From Brachycybe producta (taxonomy: Eukaryota > Arthropoda > Diplopoda > Playtdesmida > Andrognathidae): a stretch of 64,000 nt of DNA. Under the pieces are notes generated by a model that saw nothing but the letters and a program-made list of their open reading frames with translations, was not told where the DNA came from and searched no databases. Both the position numbers and the translations under genes were made by a program. Each line of letters starts with the position of its first letter. Within the stretch, counting starts at the first letter, position 1. Below are positions 31,068 to 42,149 of this stretch, piece by piece. The DNA lies in contig JAUPFP010000025.1 in the NCBI GenBank assembly GCA_036925085.1, positions 2,709,733 to 2,773,732 on the forward strand, in the 5' to 3' direction.

Positions 31068-33483
31068 GATTAATGAAGTGGCTTGTGTAATGTGAATGTG
31101 CGGTGATGAACGAGTCCGGCGAAGTCCAAGTCGTTGTGTGCAGCTCCGAGGGTTCTCGAGTACACTCTGAGCTATACTTTTCGGTTCCAGTATGATGGGA
31201 CTCGTTCAGTTTGTAGGTCGGTGTCGTCACTGTGCGTCGGTAACTTAGTGCTTGTCGGCAACCGACACTATCGTACTCTTATACACTGAGTAACGATAGA
31301 TTACCTAAGCTTGTGACGTGTATAACGAAGTGGCCGTTCACTCCGTTAGTGTGGTGATGGTTGTGTCGGGTTGATCGTGTTCTCAGTTGGGCGTGTGATG
31401 AGTTTTGGTTCCCAACTGGTGTGGCGTCGTGAGTTCTTTATTGAGCGTCAGATTTTGGAAGGATCTCTCTCGACACGTGGTATTTGGCGACCACGTGGAG
31501 GTTACGAGAATTCCAAAAACCTCAATAAAGAAACAGCAGATGTACAATACAACCTCGAGCGTGGTACACCACCCAATCAAGATTGCACTGCGGAAAGTGA
31601 ATTAGAAATGAAAGTGTATTGCAATTGCCTGAAGAAGAGGAAAGCAATACGAAGAGTAAAGCTAGAGCGCGGTGCCCGCACTTTTAGTTTTACTTAGAAA
31701 CAAGAATGAAGAGTGTGTGTGTGAAGAACACACAAAGAACAAAAAGTTCAAGATGGCTGAACTTTTTAAATGCACAAACAAAGGAGAAGTTCAAGATGGC
31801 TGAACTCTCCAAAGAAGCAAGAAAAGAAAGCTGTTTTACTTTGAAAGTTTAAAACTTAGGTGCGGTGCCCGCACATCAAAAGTTTCAATTTAGTTTTATT
31901 AAAACAGTAAAACAGTGTAGAAATTGAAGTGTGTTCAACAAGATAAATACTTGGTGAACCAGAAGAAATGTTCAGACTGGAGAAATTTTGAGTCCTCACT
32001 GCTGGATGGCTCTGGATGAAAAGACAGAGTCAGTGCCCAGTGAGGGACTATGTTGAGTAGAAGGAAGAGGTCCGTAGGTGGCGCTGAGGTGGCCACTTCC
32101 GGTTCAGTTTATTGCAATGTCCAAAAATTGATGATTGAAAAGTTCCTCCGGGGCACGTTTTTATGGTGGCCAGGAGAAAGACACAAAAAGAGAGAAAATT
32201 CAAAGAAAAAGAGAAGTTTTCTCTAACAAGAGGAACTCCGCCAGGGGGCGCGTGAGTGCAACCCTCTGGAAGAGAAGAGAAGAGAAGAGAACACAAAAAG
32301 ATGAGAGAAGGTACAACAATGAGTCACATGGAGCGAAAAACCGCTCCGTTGGCGCTTTTTGAAGTGTCCGGTCGATCCAAGATGGCGGCCGGGCTTCAGT
32401 GCTGTCCAATGGAGAAAGTTCATGTGATGATGCATTGAGGTGATGATGATGAAGAAATTGAAGAACATGACTTGGGACATAGAGGGTCCCAAGGGAAACA
32501 CAAGTGTAAAAACAAAGAACAAAGAAAAGGGGGGACAAGAAAGTCCCACGTGGCTAGAAAAAGTGTGTTTTAAGCTTGTAAGCCCCCTAACAATGAGATA
32601 GAGTTAGGGAGAATCTTGCTTGAAAATTAAAGATGAAGAGTGAAGATAATAGGACATTTTAAAAGACACACACGTCCTTTAAAAGCCTATTAATAGATGA
32701 ATAGATTAGTAGATGAGATTTGTTTGCTCATCTCATAATGAGACTGCAAACTCCTCTCGGAGAGTAAGAAGAATTTGTTTAAAGTGTTGCCCACGTGGTG
32801 TGGGTTTCACTTTGAAAATTAAAGAAGAGTGAAGGTGACAGTGGGTGATTGTAATGGAAACATGAAATACAAAAACACGGACGGAAACACGTGTGTCCAA
32901 ACGGTTGTCCACTTTCCGAGTGCTAAGCGGTCAGCAGATAAAAGTTCGTTCCCACGTGTCTCTAAGGACAGGACACAGAATCGCGCGGTCGACACGTGGT
33001 GTGTGTAGCCACAAGTCTCTTTCGCGATTCCACAAAAACGGTACCATGCGGTTGGCTTTGACGTGATCGAGGGCCTCCATACATGGTCCCAACATAAAAA
33101 GGCGCCACGCGGTTGGCTTTGACGCTATCGAGGGCCTCCATACGTGGTTCCAACACAAAGGACGCCGCGCGGTTGGCTTTGACGTGATCGAGGGCCTCCA
33201 TACGCGGTTTTACAAAGGCGCCACGTGGTCGACTTTGACGCTATCGAGGGTCTCCACACGTGGTTCCAACACAAAGGACGCCGCGCGGTTGACTTTGACG
33301 TGATCGAGGGTCTCCATACGCGGTTTTACAGACAGGCGCCACGCGGTTGACTTTGACGCTATCGAGGGTCTCCATACGTGGCTCCAACATAGAAAGGACG
33401 GACGAAGCCTCGTGAGGCACAATCACGAGACTTAGGACAAAGGACGGCTTCTGTTTACAGGTCGGAGAAGGCAGATGGAGCTA
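31068..33483 (-). other. Long 5' leader of the retrotransposon
   Basis: About 2.4 kb between the primer-binding site and the gag ATG. It contains short upstream frames (for example 31230-31030, overlapping the gag start in another frame) and the ~60-bp tandem repeats. No conserved domain is seen. Leaders this long usually hold packaging and translation-control signals, which is inference here. Confidence 0.6.
33041..33398. repeat. Six tandem ~60-bp units in the retrotransposon leader
   Basis: Each unit has GCGCCACGCGGTTGGC, TTTGACG(C/T)TATCGAGGG and CTCCATACGTGGTTCC. Two alternating subtypes (ending CCAACACAAAG or TTTTACAAAG) suggest a 120-bp higher-order unit. The CACGYGG motifs at both ends of each unit are near-palindromic. 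Open frames through it are by-products. Confidence 0.85.
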
Positions 33484-33501
33484 TGCCCAGCTCCTCCACC
33501 A
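33484..33501 (-). promoter_or_regulatory. Primer-binding site, probably for tRNA-Ala
   Basis: Two bases inside the 5' LTR, in element orientation, the sequence is TGGTGGAGGAGCTGGGCA. From memory it matches the complement of a tRNA-Ala 3' end (TGGTGGAGGTGCTGGGGA) at 16 of 18 positions. The following GGAGCT/AGCTCC can form a small hairpin. Confidence 0.6.
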
Positions 33502-33503
33502 AA

Positions 33504-34192
33504 TGTGAGCTTTTGACATCAACCAATATTTTATTACCAACCTTTAGATGACATTTTCTACTTTTCGTTTCTTCTCTGAGCAGTATGACACCTGCACAGA
33601 GAAGATCCGAGCTGTAGAGAGAGCTGGATGGAGATAGATTGAAGTCACTCTTCTGCATGGGGGTGAAATCAATGCAGGAGAGTGGCGGCCATCTCTCTCT
33701 CTTCCGGTTGATGCTGATATACATCTTCTCCATCGGTATTCCGACTAGAGAAGATGTTGTAGCTGCTGAGAATCGTATAGCTCCTGCCCTATGAAACCTC
33801 CGGCCTCTGAAGAGAAGTTATTAGCATAAAGACATAGAGACAACGCTACTTCTTATTACAACACTTTTATTCATTCCTTGTAAGAAGTACAGATACAAGG
33901 GTGAATAGTAAAATACTAACTGGAAATCCTCAGGCCCATTGATTTGGAATGTATCGCAAAAACAGGCAAAGGAAAGAACTGAGGAACAAAGAGGAACATG
34001 GTCCTTTTATACCTTGGACCTGTGTACACCTGCGAGGTGTAACCAGGTCCAAGTGACCATGGTCCTTTACGTATCAATCCGCCACTTGGGCATGAGTCAG
34101 AAAGGTGAGTCAGAGAGGAGGGAGGGACGGTTGAGAGTTGTTTACCCCCCAGGCTATGGTTTTGGCGGGATCACGATTTACAGGGTGTTACA
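33504..34192 (-). repeat. 5' LTR (element orientation)
   Basis: 689 bp. TATAAAAG at 34005-34012 (minus) would start transcription near 33980, and AATAAA lies at 33866-33871. It is identical to the 3' LTR except at 33825. Confidence 0.95.
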
Positions 34193-35008
34193 AGTGGGTT
34201 CAACAAATTTGCCTGTAGTAAATGCGCGACCCCCTAAACCCTAAATTAATTCTTCATTATTATCGATATATCGTGAGTTTTTGTTAAGTTTCATTTTGCA
34301 TAGTAACAATGAATAAATAAAGATATTCTTTTTCTCGATGACGGAATTATAAAAAAAAAACTTATCTCAAAGTACATATAACCAACGCCCCCCCCCCCCC
34401 CCCCAAAAAAAAATATTCTATTTTTCGTTATTTATATCAAATGTAGTTTTTTTTATTAAGACTGACTAGATGATAATATTTATAAAAATACGAATTTTTC
34501 TATTTGTCATGAAAACGAAAAAAAGGCAACGAACAATAAAAGATATTTGAATTGATTTCGTTACAATGCCAACAAAATCAGAGAGACTGAAAGAAAGAAA
34601 GAAAAGTGATTGAGAAAGAAAAGAGTGATTGAGAGAGAGAGAGAGAGATAGGGAGGGGAGAGAGAGAAAAAAGAGAGAAAGAGAAAAAAAAAAGAGAAAA
34701 AAAAGAGCGAGAAAGAGAGAGAGGGAGAGATAGAAAGGGAAGAGAGAGAGGAAGAGAATGAGAGACTGCGAACGAAAAAAAGACAAGAAAAAAAGAATGA
34801 GAGAAAGAGACATATATTACATTATTGGATTTTCGCTTCTTTATTCTGACGTCATTGCGTTTAATTCAAAATTGGCAAACTGCCAAAATAAATGATTATC
34901 ATTGATATTATTATATAAAAAGCTGAAAGGAGATATTTTCGAAGAGGGCAAAAGAGGACATATTTCAACACCTTTTTTGTAATAATAATAATAAGAAATA
35001 TGCATAAA
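34193..35008. other. Spacer with a GA-rich microsatellite
   Basis: A poly-C run lies at 34388-34404. A purine-rich GAGA/GAAAGA tract fills 34580-34810; the 115-aa Leu/Ser frame on the minus strand is its artefact. The rest is AT-rich with no gene. Confidence 0.5.
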
Positions 35009-35142
35009 TAGAGTTAGCGATATTTCGTACAAAATTAAGTTTAACGAAATTTATATACTATTTCGTTTTCGTTTCAATTTCGTACTTTCAGTAAGTGAAA
35101 CAACACCGAACACGAAAACATTGTCCAAATACGGCGATTTGT

Positions 35143-35337
35143 AACAGGCATCTAGTAGACAGCTTCAGAATTTCTTTGGCTCCACCCTTTTATGAACGTC
35201 ATCAATTTCTAATTGGTTTGTTACTGGGTCTGATGTCACATGACCCGCCCACTTTATTTCTGATTGGTTGATATTTGGTCTGACGCTCATAAAAGGGCGG
35301 AGCCTAAGAAATTCTGAAGCTGTCTACAGATGCCTGT
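35143..35337. mobile_element. Family B hAT-type MITE with perfect target duplication
   Basis: AACAGGCATCTAGTAGACAG ... CTGTCTACAGATGCCTGT, with CGATTTGT at 35135-35142 and 35338-35345. The arm TTCAGAATTTCTTTGGC and its complement are both present. Confidence 0.9.
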
Positions 35338-35532
35338 CGATTTGTGTGATCACTTTTTACTAATCAATTGCAGCTAAACAAAGATTTGTTACCTTTTATT
35401 GTTCTCTACACTTATTGGTCTTACCTTAATCGGAAACCTTCCATATAGGAATGGTTAGTCCTTCATAATCGACATCTTTTTACGTCCAAGCGGTGGAAAA
35501 AAATGGCGTCGTCGTTTTCAAGTTTCTCAAAC

Positions 35533-35665
35533 ACAGGCAATTGTGCCCAGCATTAGAATTTCTTTTGCCTTATGAACGTCATCAATTTATAATTGTTTAT
35601 TACTTGGTGTGACGTCATAAAAGGGCGGAGCGAAAGAAATTCTAATGCTGGGCACAATTGCCTGT
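35533..35665. mobile_element. Family C hAT-type MITE, short form
   Basis: ACAGGCAATTGTGCCCAGC ... GCTGGGCACAATTGCCTGT, only 133 bp. TCTCAAAC and TCACAAAC flank it (7 of 8). The arm CATTAGAATTTCTTTTGC is matched by its complement. Confidence 0.88.
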
Positions 35666-35857
35666 TCACAAACGGCGTTATCACGCTTCAGCGCATGCGC
35701 GTTTATATTTCGTTTATACGAAATCCAACTACGAATTTATTCAATAATTTCGTTATTTTAGCGATCATTTTTCTGTACGAAATGGGGCGAAAGTGACGTC
35801 GAAATCCACCATTTCATAAATAAAATAATTTCGTTGCCGAAATTTCGCTAACTCTCT

Positions 35858-36307
35858 AATATACATGTACCCATTGTAATTGCCGAAATTACGGTCATTT
35901 ACGAACTCTTGGTTATTTTCTATTCATTCAGAAGAGCAACCACCACACTATAAAGTAGAAAATTGAAAGTGTGTTAGAAACTAGAATGGGTATCTGAATC
36001 ACTTCCATTAGTATTTTCAATTTCGAAAGATATTAAGATGAAAATACCTCTAAGTAATTGAGCTACCCTTCTAGTTTCTAAAATAAATTCAACTTCCACT
36101 CCATTCTGCACCTCAAAAGAAATAATAACTTAAGAGGCTCCCCCCCACCCCGTTTACACTTGAAAATACCATTGATTTCTTCTTACCAGATTTCTTTTTT
36201 TCCATTGATTTTTATCTTCGGTCAGATCGAATTTCTTAAGTTAAACGAACCTGAAATTAGACAAGTTTGAAAATAAATTAAATCTCATTTTGTTTGCTTA
36301 AAATAAT
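35858..36307. other. Spacer with a family H module
   Basis: 35975-36095 holds GTGTTAGAAACTAGAATGGG and its near-complement CCCTTCTAGTTTCTAAAAT, the two arms of one family H palindrome. The rest is AT-rich. Confidence 0.5.
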
Positions 36308-36470
36308 ACAGGCATTTAGAAATCGGGACGAACTTCAGTTGGCTCCGCCCTTTATATGACGACCGGCAACTTCTAAACCACACAACACACAACAAACCAA
36401 TTAGAAGTTGCTGGTCGTCATATAAAAGGCGGAGCCAACTGAAGTTCGTCCCAGATTTCTAATTGCCTGT
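36308..36470. mobile_element. Family A MITE, core-deleted
   Basis: ACAGGCATTTAG ... CTAATTGCCTGT in only 163 bp. The central TGACGTCA part is missing while both arms remain. TTAAAATAAT occurs on both sides. Confidence 0.85.
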
Positions 36471-36509
36471 TTAAAATAATCCATATTTCCAGACAAAAAG
36501 AAGTCAATG

Positions 36510-36690
36510 TAAGGCCAGGTCCACACCAAGCTGACAAAACACAAACCAAAAAAAAAACTCAAGTGTTTCAAGACAAATTGGCAACAATTCTAAAACATTT
36601 CTGCGACTTTTGTGTTTTGTTTTTATTTTTTTACGTTTTTGTTTTAGTTTTCAAGATCTGCCTTTTTCATGTTGCATTTTTGTCAGCTTC
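36510..36690. repeat. Family L dispersed repeat
   Basis: CCACACCAAGCTGACAAAAC and CTCAAGTGTTTCAAGACAAA match the copy at 23440-23905. Confidence 0.6.
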
Positions 36691-36701
36691 ATATGATCGG
36701 G

Positions 36702-37112
36702 TAGAGGTGGGACGAATCCTAATTTTTTTCGAATCCGAATAGGTTCTCGAATCTCTCGAATCTTTCACGTAAGAATCCTATATTATTCATTAAGAAGATA
36801 CACATGAAATAATATAAAATATTAAAATTAATAATAAAAAACAAGTGTGACACTCAGGGTCGTCACAAGGTGATTTTGGTGATCCGGATACCACCACCAA
36901 AATTGCAACCAATCGCCGGTTTTTTTTTTGTTAGTGAACACTTCCATTGGACGTCAATGGAATTAAAACTAATTTTACCAAAGTTTCTTAACAGGTTTTT
37001 TTAGGTTACGATTCGAAAAGATTCGAAAGACGAAAAAAGGGCGAAGATTCGAGTTTTCGAATCTCTTAATATTTTTTAAGATTCGTTGGATTCGAAATGG
37101 CTCCATATCCCT
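36702..37112. mobile_element. hAT-type MITE, family J
   Basis: TAGAGGTGGGACGAATCC at the left; the right end reads CCATATCCCTA after TTCGAAATGG. The interior GTGATCCGGATACCACC is shared with the other J copies. Its target duplication is not clear. Confidence 0.75.
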
Positions 37113-37832
37113 AGGATATAATCGTTCATAAGATCCGTTCTTGAATTTGGGCCTTAATATCGCATCCAGGTTAGATTTGATGGCATTCGGAATTTCGAAT
37201 TCTCGTCCTGTTCACTTGGACAAGAGCTAAACTCAATTAACTTAAACTGATTAACAATTATACTTTGACGAGATGTCATACATTTTATTTCTCGTCCAGC
37301 TTTAGCCTTTTTTTTCAACTCTTTTTTTCTACAAGCTAAAAGAAATTCCTTTTACATTTTTACAACAACAACAACAAAAAAAAAAGATAACATGATCAGT
37401 GATCACTGATCAATATATTATCCACAAAAAAAGAAATCGAAATCGAATCATAAAGAAAATGGAATCCATAAAGCAGAGTAATTTGAGATTAATTTGTCTT
37501 CAGGTCCACTGAGAGATGCAGAAGATAATTAAGATAAATTGTGTTCTGGTCTTTCGTTACGATCTGTGGGTCTTTTCTCTGTCTCAAAAGAAAAAGGAAA
37601 AAGTGGACAAACAAACGAAAATCAGATAGAAAAATACGGAGGGTGAAAGTCTCAAGATGGCCGTCAATTTGACAATGAAGCTCCAAAATGATTGACAAGT
37701 ACATCTGCATCATCATTAGTTGCACGTGTTCAATGGAATCAGGCACAGAAAAGAGAATTTATACAGAAGAGAACTCACTCTCTCTCTCTGTCGGAAACTT
37801 TGATGTTGCTGTGACAGGAAGTCACGCTGAAA
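37113..37832. other. Spacer, no gene seen
   Basis: It includes an ACAACAACAAC patch near 37367, TGATCAGTGATCACTGATCA near 37392 (a short palindrome) and a CAAGATGGCCG at 37653. No exon recognised. Confidence 0.35.
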
Positions 37833-38039
37833 ACAGGCAATTAGAAATCGGGACGAACACAAGTGGGCTCCGCCCTTTTTATGATGACCAGCAACTTCTA
37901 ATTGGTTGGTTATGTAGTCTGACGTCACATGCTCCGCCTTTTCAACGTCGAACCACACAACAAATTAATTAGAAGTTGCCGTTCGTCATGAAAATGGGCG
38001 GAGCCAACTTCTGCCTTGGCCCGATTTCTAATTGCCTGT
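37833..38039. mobile_element. Family A MITE
   Basis: ACAGGCAATTAG ... CTAATTGCCTGT, flanked by CGCTGAAA and CGCAGAAA (7 of 8). Complete core. Confidence 0.88.
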
Positions 38040-38134
38040 CGCAGAAAGTCTTTATTTTAACCGGTTACTTGATCAAAAGTTGAAAGCCGCCATCTTGAAA
38101 CTGAGGGTAGACTCGGTATTCTTCTAAATAGCTG

Positions 38135-38337
38135 ACAGGCAATTAGAAAACGGGACGACACAAGTTGGCTCCGCCCATATTTACGACTGGCAACTTCAAT
38201 TTGGCTGGTTATGTAGTCTGATGTGAAAAAGGGGCGGAGCATGTGACGTCAGACTTCATAACCAGCCAATTAGAAGCTGCCAGTCGTCATAACAAGGGCG
38301 GAGCAACTGAAGTTTTCACCTATTTCTAACTACCTGT
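38135..38337. mobile_element. Family A MITE
   Basis: ACAGGCAATTAG ... CTAACTACCTGT, 95 bp from the previous copy. The core is altered, with GATGTGAAAAAGGGGCGG in place of the usual centre. No clear duplication. Confidence 0.8.
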
Positions 38338-38372
38338 AAAACATCCAAAGGAGTTTCTCCCGTTTGTTCAAG

Positions 38373-38516
38373 ATGGCCGCCGCCTCTATACCTTTATTGA
38401 TTCTTCAGTTTTGGTCGCTGAAATTTGTATCTGCTACGCTAGAAAACGACGCCCAAAATGAAAATAACGGAACCCAGTTTTATCTTTTTATAAGAAAAAA
38501 ATCTAAGAAAATGTGA
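38373..38516 (+). CDS. Doubtful 47-aa ORF with a signal-peptide-like start
   Basis: I do not recognise it. The frame begins in a CAAGATGGCCGCC context, which also looks like a YY1-type promoter motif. The first 20 residues (MAAASIPLLILQFWSLKFVS) resemble a secretory signal peptide followed by Ala and a polar segment with one NGT glycosylation sequon. The frame then runs into Lys-rich AT sequence and stops. If real, it would be a first exon, but I see no strong donor. CAAGATGG-type motifs occur several times in this window within non-genic DNA, so chance is likely. Confidence 0.2.
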   Translation: MAAASIPLLILQFWSLKFVSATLENDAQNENNGTQFYLFIRKKSKKM

Positions 38517-40899
38517 GAATTATTCGTTTTAAGTAAAAAAGAACTGTTATAATGACGGCAATGGTGGGGAGATTATGTAGCCTCCTCCTTGGGTTCCTCG
38601 AGTAAGGCAACCATCTTAAAGTGGGGGGGGGGAGGTAGAGGTTAGAAATTAGTGTAAATGTTAGTGGAGAAGTTTCTAGCAGTAATTTCCAGTTAAGTTT
38701 AGAAACTTGCGAAAAGGATGCAAAGCAGTTATTTAGCTTGCGTCGAAATACGCATTAAGGCGCGAGAATCCGCGCCGCCGCCAACGCCGATTTCATTTAT
38801 TCGTTTGGCTCTCAACCTGTACCTCACAATATGGAGGCCAGTGGCTTCTAATTAAAAGACTTACTCGAGTTGTATGCCTACAAGCTTGTACACATAGAGG
38901 CTAAGTGACTCTAATCGAAAGAATTTCCGAGGTCTATAAAGCACTTATTGCTCTGAACATAATTCGAGGTCAACAAAGCACGCGCCACACCTTTGAACAT
39001 ATCTCACATTCGAGATGTATACCGCCACGCGTGTTCTGAGGACCTCAATTTAAAGGTCTAACCATCGCACGTGTTCCTCGACACCATACAATAAAATAAT
39101 AGCCGCATTTCCGGAAACTTTTTCGTGTTCACCTTTCTCTCGCTTTTCACAGCATAAAAAGTTCAATATTTACGTTTTATAAGATGTATAACCCCTGTTT
39201 TTCGCAATTATAACATCAGGTATACCGTATTAATTCTTCTTTTAAGATTAATTTCGATTTAATAACTTACGTTGTCGAATTGTCGCTACGATTTTCCACC
39301 CCACACGCACACCAGCACAAAAAGAAAATGGCGGTAACGAAAATTCGAGCTAAAATCAGCTTGTTCATTGCGTAATTCCATGATGTGTGCCATGACGTCT
39401 TATATTTGATTATAAATAGGGTGTACTAATATGACGAATTGTACTTCTAATATTGGCACAAAACGGCCATATATGATTATAATCCCTTTCATTGACATCT
39501 TTGATATATCATGTGCTTCACTTTTTTACACAGTTATGTGTGTCTGATGACTTCTCCTCTTATCATTTCGCGCGCTACTTATTGTTGTATACGATTACTT
39601 CATCTGCCAGCTCAGAGTGGAATCTAATACAATGATCTCTACATACAGAACAATGATCCGAACACTCCAAGAGGTTAAAAATGTAATGGTTCTCAAGCAT
39701 TTTAGCTAAAAGGGCAAAATACAAAATTATACTCATTAAAATTGGTTTGTATGAGATTTCATATGACCTATTTAATAATTTAATATACGTAACAAATTAA
39801 AAACGCGGCAAAATAGGTCAATGCATCTGAAAGCAAGATATATTGTTCACAAAAAAAAATAGTACACAATGTGCCATTAATGGCTCATGAGCCGTATATT
39901 GAGTATTCTTTAGTTTTTGCTTGCCAAACTAATGAAACCTTCTCTAGAAAAATAAATCTCAACACAGAATGAAATTAACGCCCCATAGTTATGCAAAAAT
40001 AATGTGTGTAGATAGAGGGGGTCCATTATTTGCATACTGTTAGAACATTAATTTATTGTAGGCCTATTTGCTATGATAGTAGAACATTGCAGTGAAGCCC
40101 ATTAACTTATGAAATTGTGGGCAGAAGGGGGAGAGAATAGAATGAAAAAGAATCAAATACATTCATGATTCATAGTTCAAAACTCATTATTTACATTATA
40201 AATTATATATTTGAATTTAATATTTACGGCTTAATCGCATAAATGGAGAAAAGAGGGTTTTTGAATAAGGTTTTTTTGGGGGGAGGGGAGTTCTTTTTTG
40301 TTATGAACTTATGATACACTGAAATCATCCCATTTTAAGTGCACATAAATTTGTTTTTGGGATGTATAAGGCCTACGTGAGATTTGCGTTTTAACTTCTT
40401 TTAAGTGTATTTTTAACAAAAAAGTATTACTATGATAACATTTGTTGTTATGTTTGTTTCTCATATTAGGAATTTAAATTCTATGTTAACTTTCTTAATT
40501 TTAAACCTCAATACTGAAATGAATCATTTTTATCAGTTAGGCTATAGTTACACGGAACTACTTATTCCTCCTAAGCAGGCTCCATACCCCTCTTATTTTC
40601 AATTGCTTTGTGATGTGAGATCCCATATATATATATCCCAAAATAGATTGCCCAATAATGTCCCCATACCCCCTTTGCAAGACTGTAGAAATCATCATCA
40701 TCAGTTCAATCATTACCAGTATGACTTCAAAAGATGTCAATTGCTTGGTTTTACTTTAAATATGGATAGCTAGGAACAGAACTGCTGAAAAAAAATCATG
40801 ATATCATCAGTTTTTTTTTGTAAAAAAAATTGTTTAGAGATAAGAGCCCCCCCCCTATACCTCCATTATATGGTTCCCATACCCTCAAGGGGTAAGGAC
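38517..40899. other. 2.4-kb spacer, no supported gene
   Basis: A GC-rich patch at 38755-38795 (GCGCCGCCGCCAACGCC) stands out. 38880-39070 has loose GAGGTCTATAAAGCAC/GAGGTCAACAAAGCAC repeats. AAAATGGCGGTAACG near 39326 starts only a 15-residue frame. The rest is AT-rich, and the 113-aa frame at 40432-40773 shows no domain. Confidence 0.4.
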
Positions 40900-41095
40900 A
40901 CACACTAAACCGGCCCAAACAGAATCGGAGACAGATGCATGCCGGTCACTGTGGTCGAGCCGAGCCAAATTCTTTTTGGGCCAAGTGTCGGTTTATACCT
41001 AAATGATTCTTTGGTTTTTATTCCATCTGGAATTTTCCTGTCCGATGTGGGCCGGTCTAGTGTGGGCCAACCTTAAGAACCTCTGGTCTAGATAC
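40900..41095. mobile_element. Possible MITE with GGCCCA-rich inverted ends
   Basis: CACACTAAACCGGCCCAAAC at the left is loosely complemented by GATGTGGGCCGGTCTAGTGT at the right. Non-coding and diverged. Confidence 0.45.
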
Positions 41096-41308
41096 TAAGC
41101 CAAGTCTTTTTTACTGAAAAAAAATACATAATTGTGGTTTCTACTAAAAATTTATGAGGCCTAAAACCTTTAAAATCTAAGTCAGGAATCAGGATGCACT
41201 TATCAAATGATCAAGCATTGAAAAGGTCACAAAATCTTGCAATTTTTGGCTATACTGAACTATTTTGCAAAAGTTCAGCATCCCATTTTTTTTTTGTAAA
41301 AAAATTAA

Positions 41309-41368
41309 ATGACACATTGTCCAAAGACGTTTTTTGTGAAAAAAAAACGTCTTTGGACAATGTGTCAT
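41309..41368. repeat. Perfect short hairpin
   Basis: ATGACACATTGTCCAAAGAC followed by GTTTTTT is exactly complemented after a 5-nt loop (stem about 27 bp, 41309-41335 with 41341-41368). The loop is too short for a typical microRNA precursor. It looks like a fresh inverted duplication. Confidence 0.85.
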
Positions 41369-41599
41369 AGGGGGACCTAGACATACATGTATTTCTGCCT
41401 ATTTTCAGAAATTCAATCAGTTTTTTTGTCTTGAAATACTTGAACTTTTTGAAAATTTCAACCAGTGAAAAATAGAACAAACGTGGCTCCCCGCCCATTC
41501 ACTATTATACGCAAAAGCCACATTTCGTTGGACGTGTGTCCATGGTCTTTTCCATAATGTATAAATTCTAAGGCTCACACAATCAAAAAGAAAATTTGA

Positions 41600-41770
41600 C
41601 ACATCAACTTGAACCCTCTAAACTGGGTTCCAACGTATAAAACCCTTGTTTTATTCAGTTCACTCGAACAGGGCCGGATTTTCTATGTTGAAACCGTTTT
41701 CTGAATTTTACAGGTCAAAGTATTTCGGCCTGAAAGACTGAAAATGGGATTCAGACTCTCTGAAGTCTGA
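41600..41770. repeat. Family I dispersed repeat
   Basis: AACTTGAACCCTCTAAACTG and GGTTCCAACGTATAAAACCC are diverged family I motifs. Confidence 0.45.
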
Positions 41771-42149
41771 TAATTTAAATGCATTTAAATAATAAACGTG
41801 TTCTACAGAGCCCTGTGAAGGACAAACAAACAATATATCGAATTCAATTTATTCTGTTAATAATCTGAAAATATTGAGTTAATACTTAAATCTAATATAT
41901 AAACTATTGACATAATATTGATTTAGTATTTCAATTTAAAATCAATTTAAAGTCAATTTTTATTTGGGGTTCATGTGTCCTTAACTGGATTCCGTATAAT
42001 TCACCTAAACACATTTAATCTGAATTCATTTAACTCATGCGTGTACAAGGTATAAAACGATCCATGGGTGAATGCATTCACAACCAATATGGTGTACAGT
42101 ATATACACATTCAATCATTGTTGGCCTGCAGAAAAAAAAGAATCTTAAG
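41771..42149. other. AT-rich spacer, no gene seen
   Basis: GTCCTTAACTGG at 41990 resembles a U12 branch site followed by AC, but what follows does not encode the expected calcium-channel residues. Confidence 0.35.

Larger units (their letters stand above)
23923..34192 (-). mobile_element. Non-autonomous LTR retrotransposon (Ty3/gypsy-like), nearly identical LTRs
   Basis: It is 10,270 bp, oriented on the minus strand. The LTRs (23923-24611 and 33504-34192) are each 689 bp, begin TGTAAC and end TCACA in element orientation, and differ at one position that I could find (24244 against 33825). AGTG flanks the element at 23919-23922 and 34193-34196. The order in element direction is: LTR, primer-binding site, 2.4-kb leader with 60-bp repeats, gag-protease ORF, 1.5-kb gap, 725-aa ORF, polypurine tract, LTR. 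I find no reverse transcriptase, RNase H or integrase in any frame. The intact frames and matching LTRs indicate a very recent insertion, so mobility must come from another element's enzymes. Confidence 0.93.
35009..35857. mobile_element. Foldback element with GAGTTAGCGA ends hosting two MITEs
   Basis: TAGAGTTAGCGATATTTCGT at the left; GAAATTTCGCTAACTCTCTA at the right. The inner TTTCGTTTTCGTTTC-like and complementary stretches are rich in ATTTCGT. Family B (35143-35337) and family C (35533-35665) copies are nested inside. Confidence 0.7.

Noticed and set aside
40432-40773. 113-aa frame in the AT-rich region
   Set aside because: AT-biased composition, no family resemblance and no splice context.
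41985-42015. U12 branch site and AC acceptor closing the Cav2 intron
   Set aside because: GTCCTTAACTGG fits loosely, but the sequence after the AC does not encode the expected PFEY segment.
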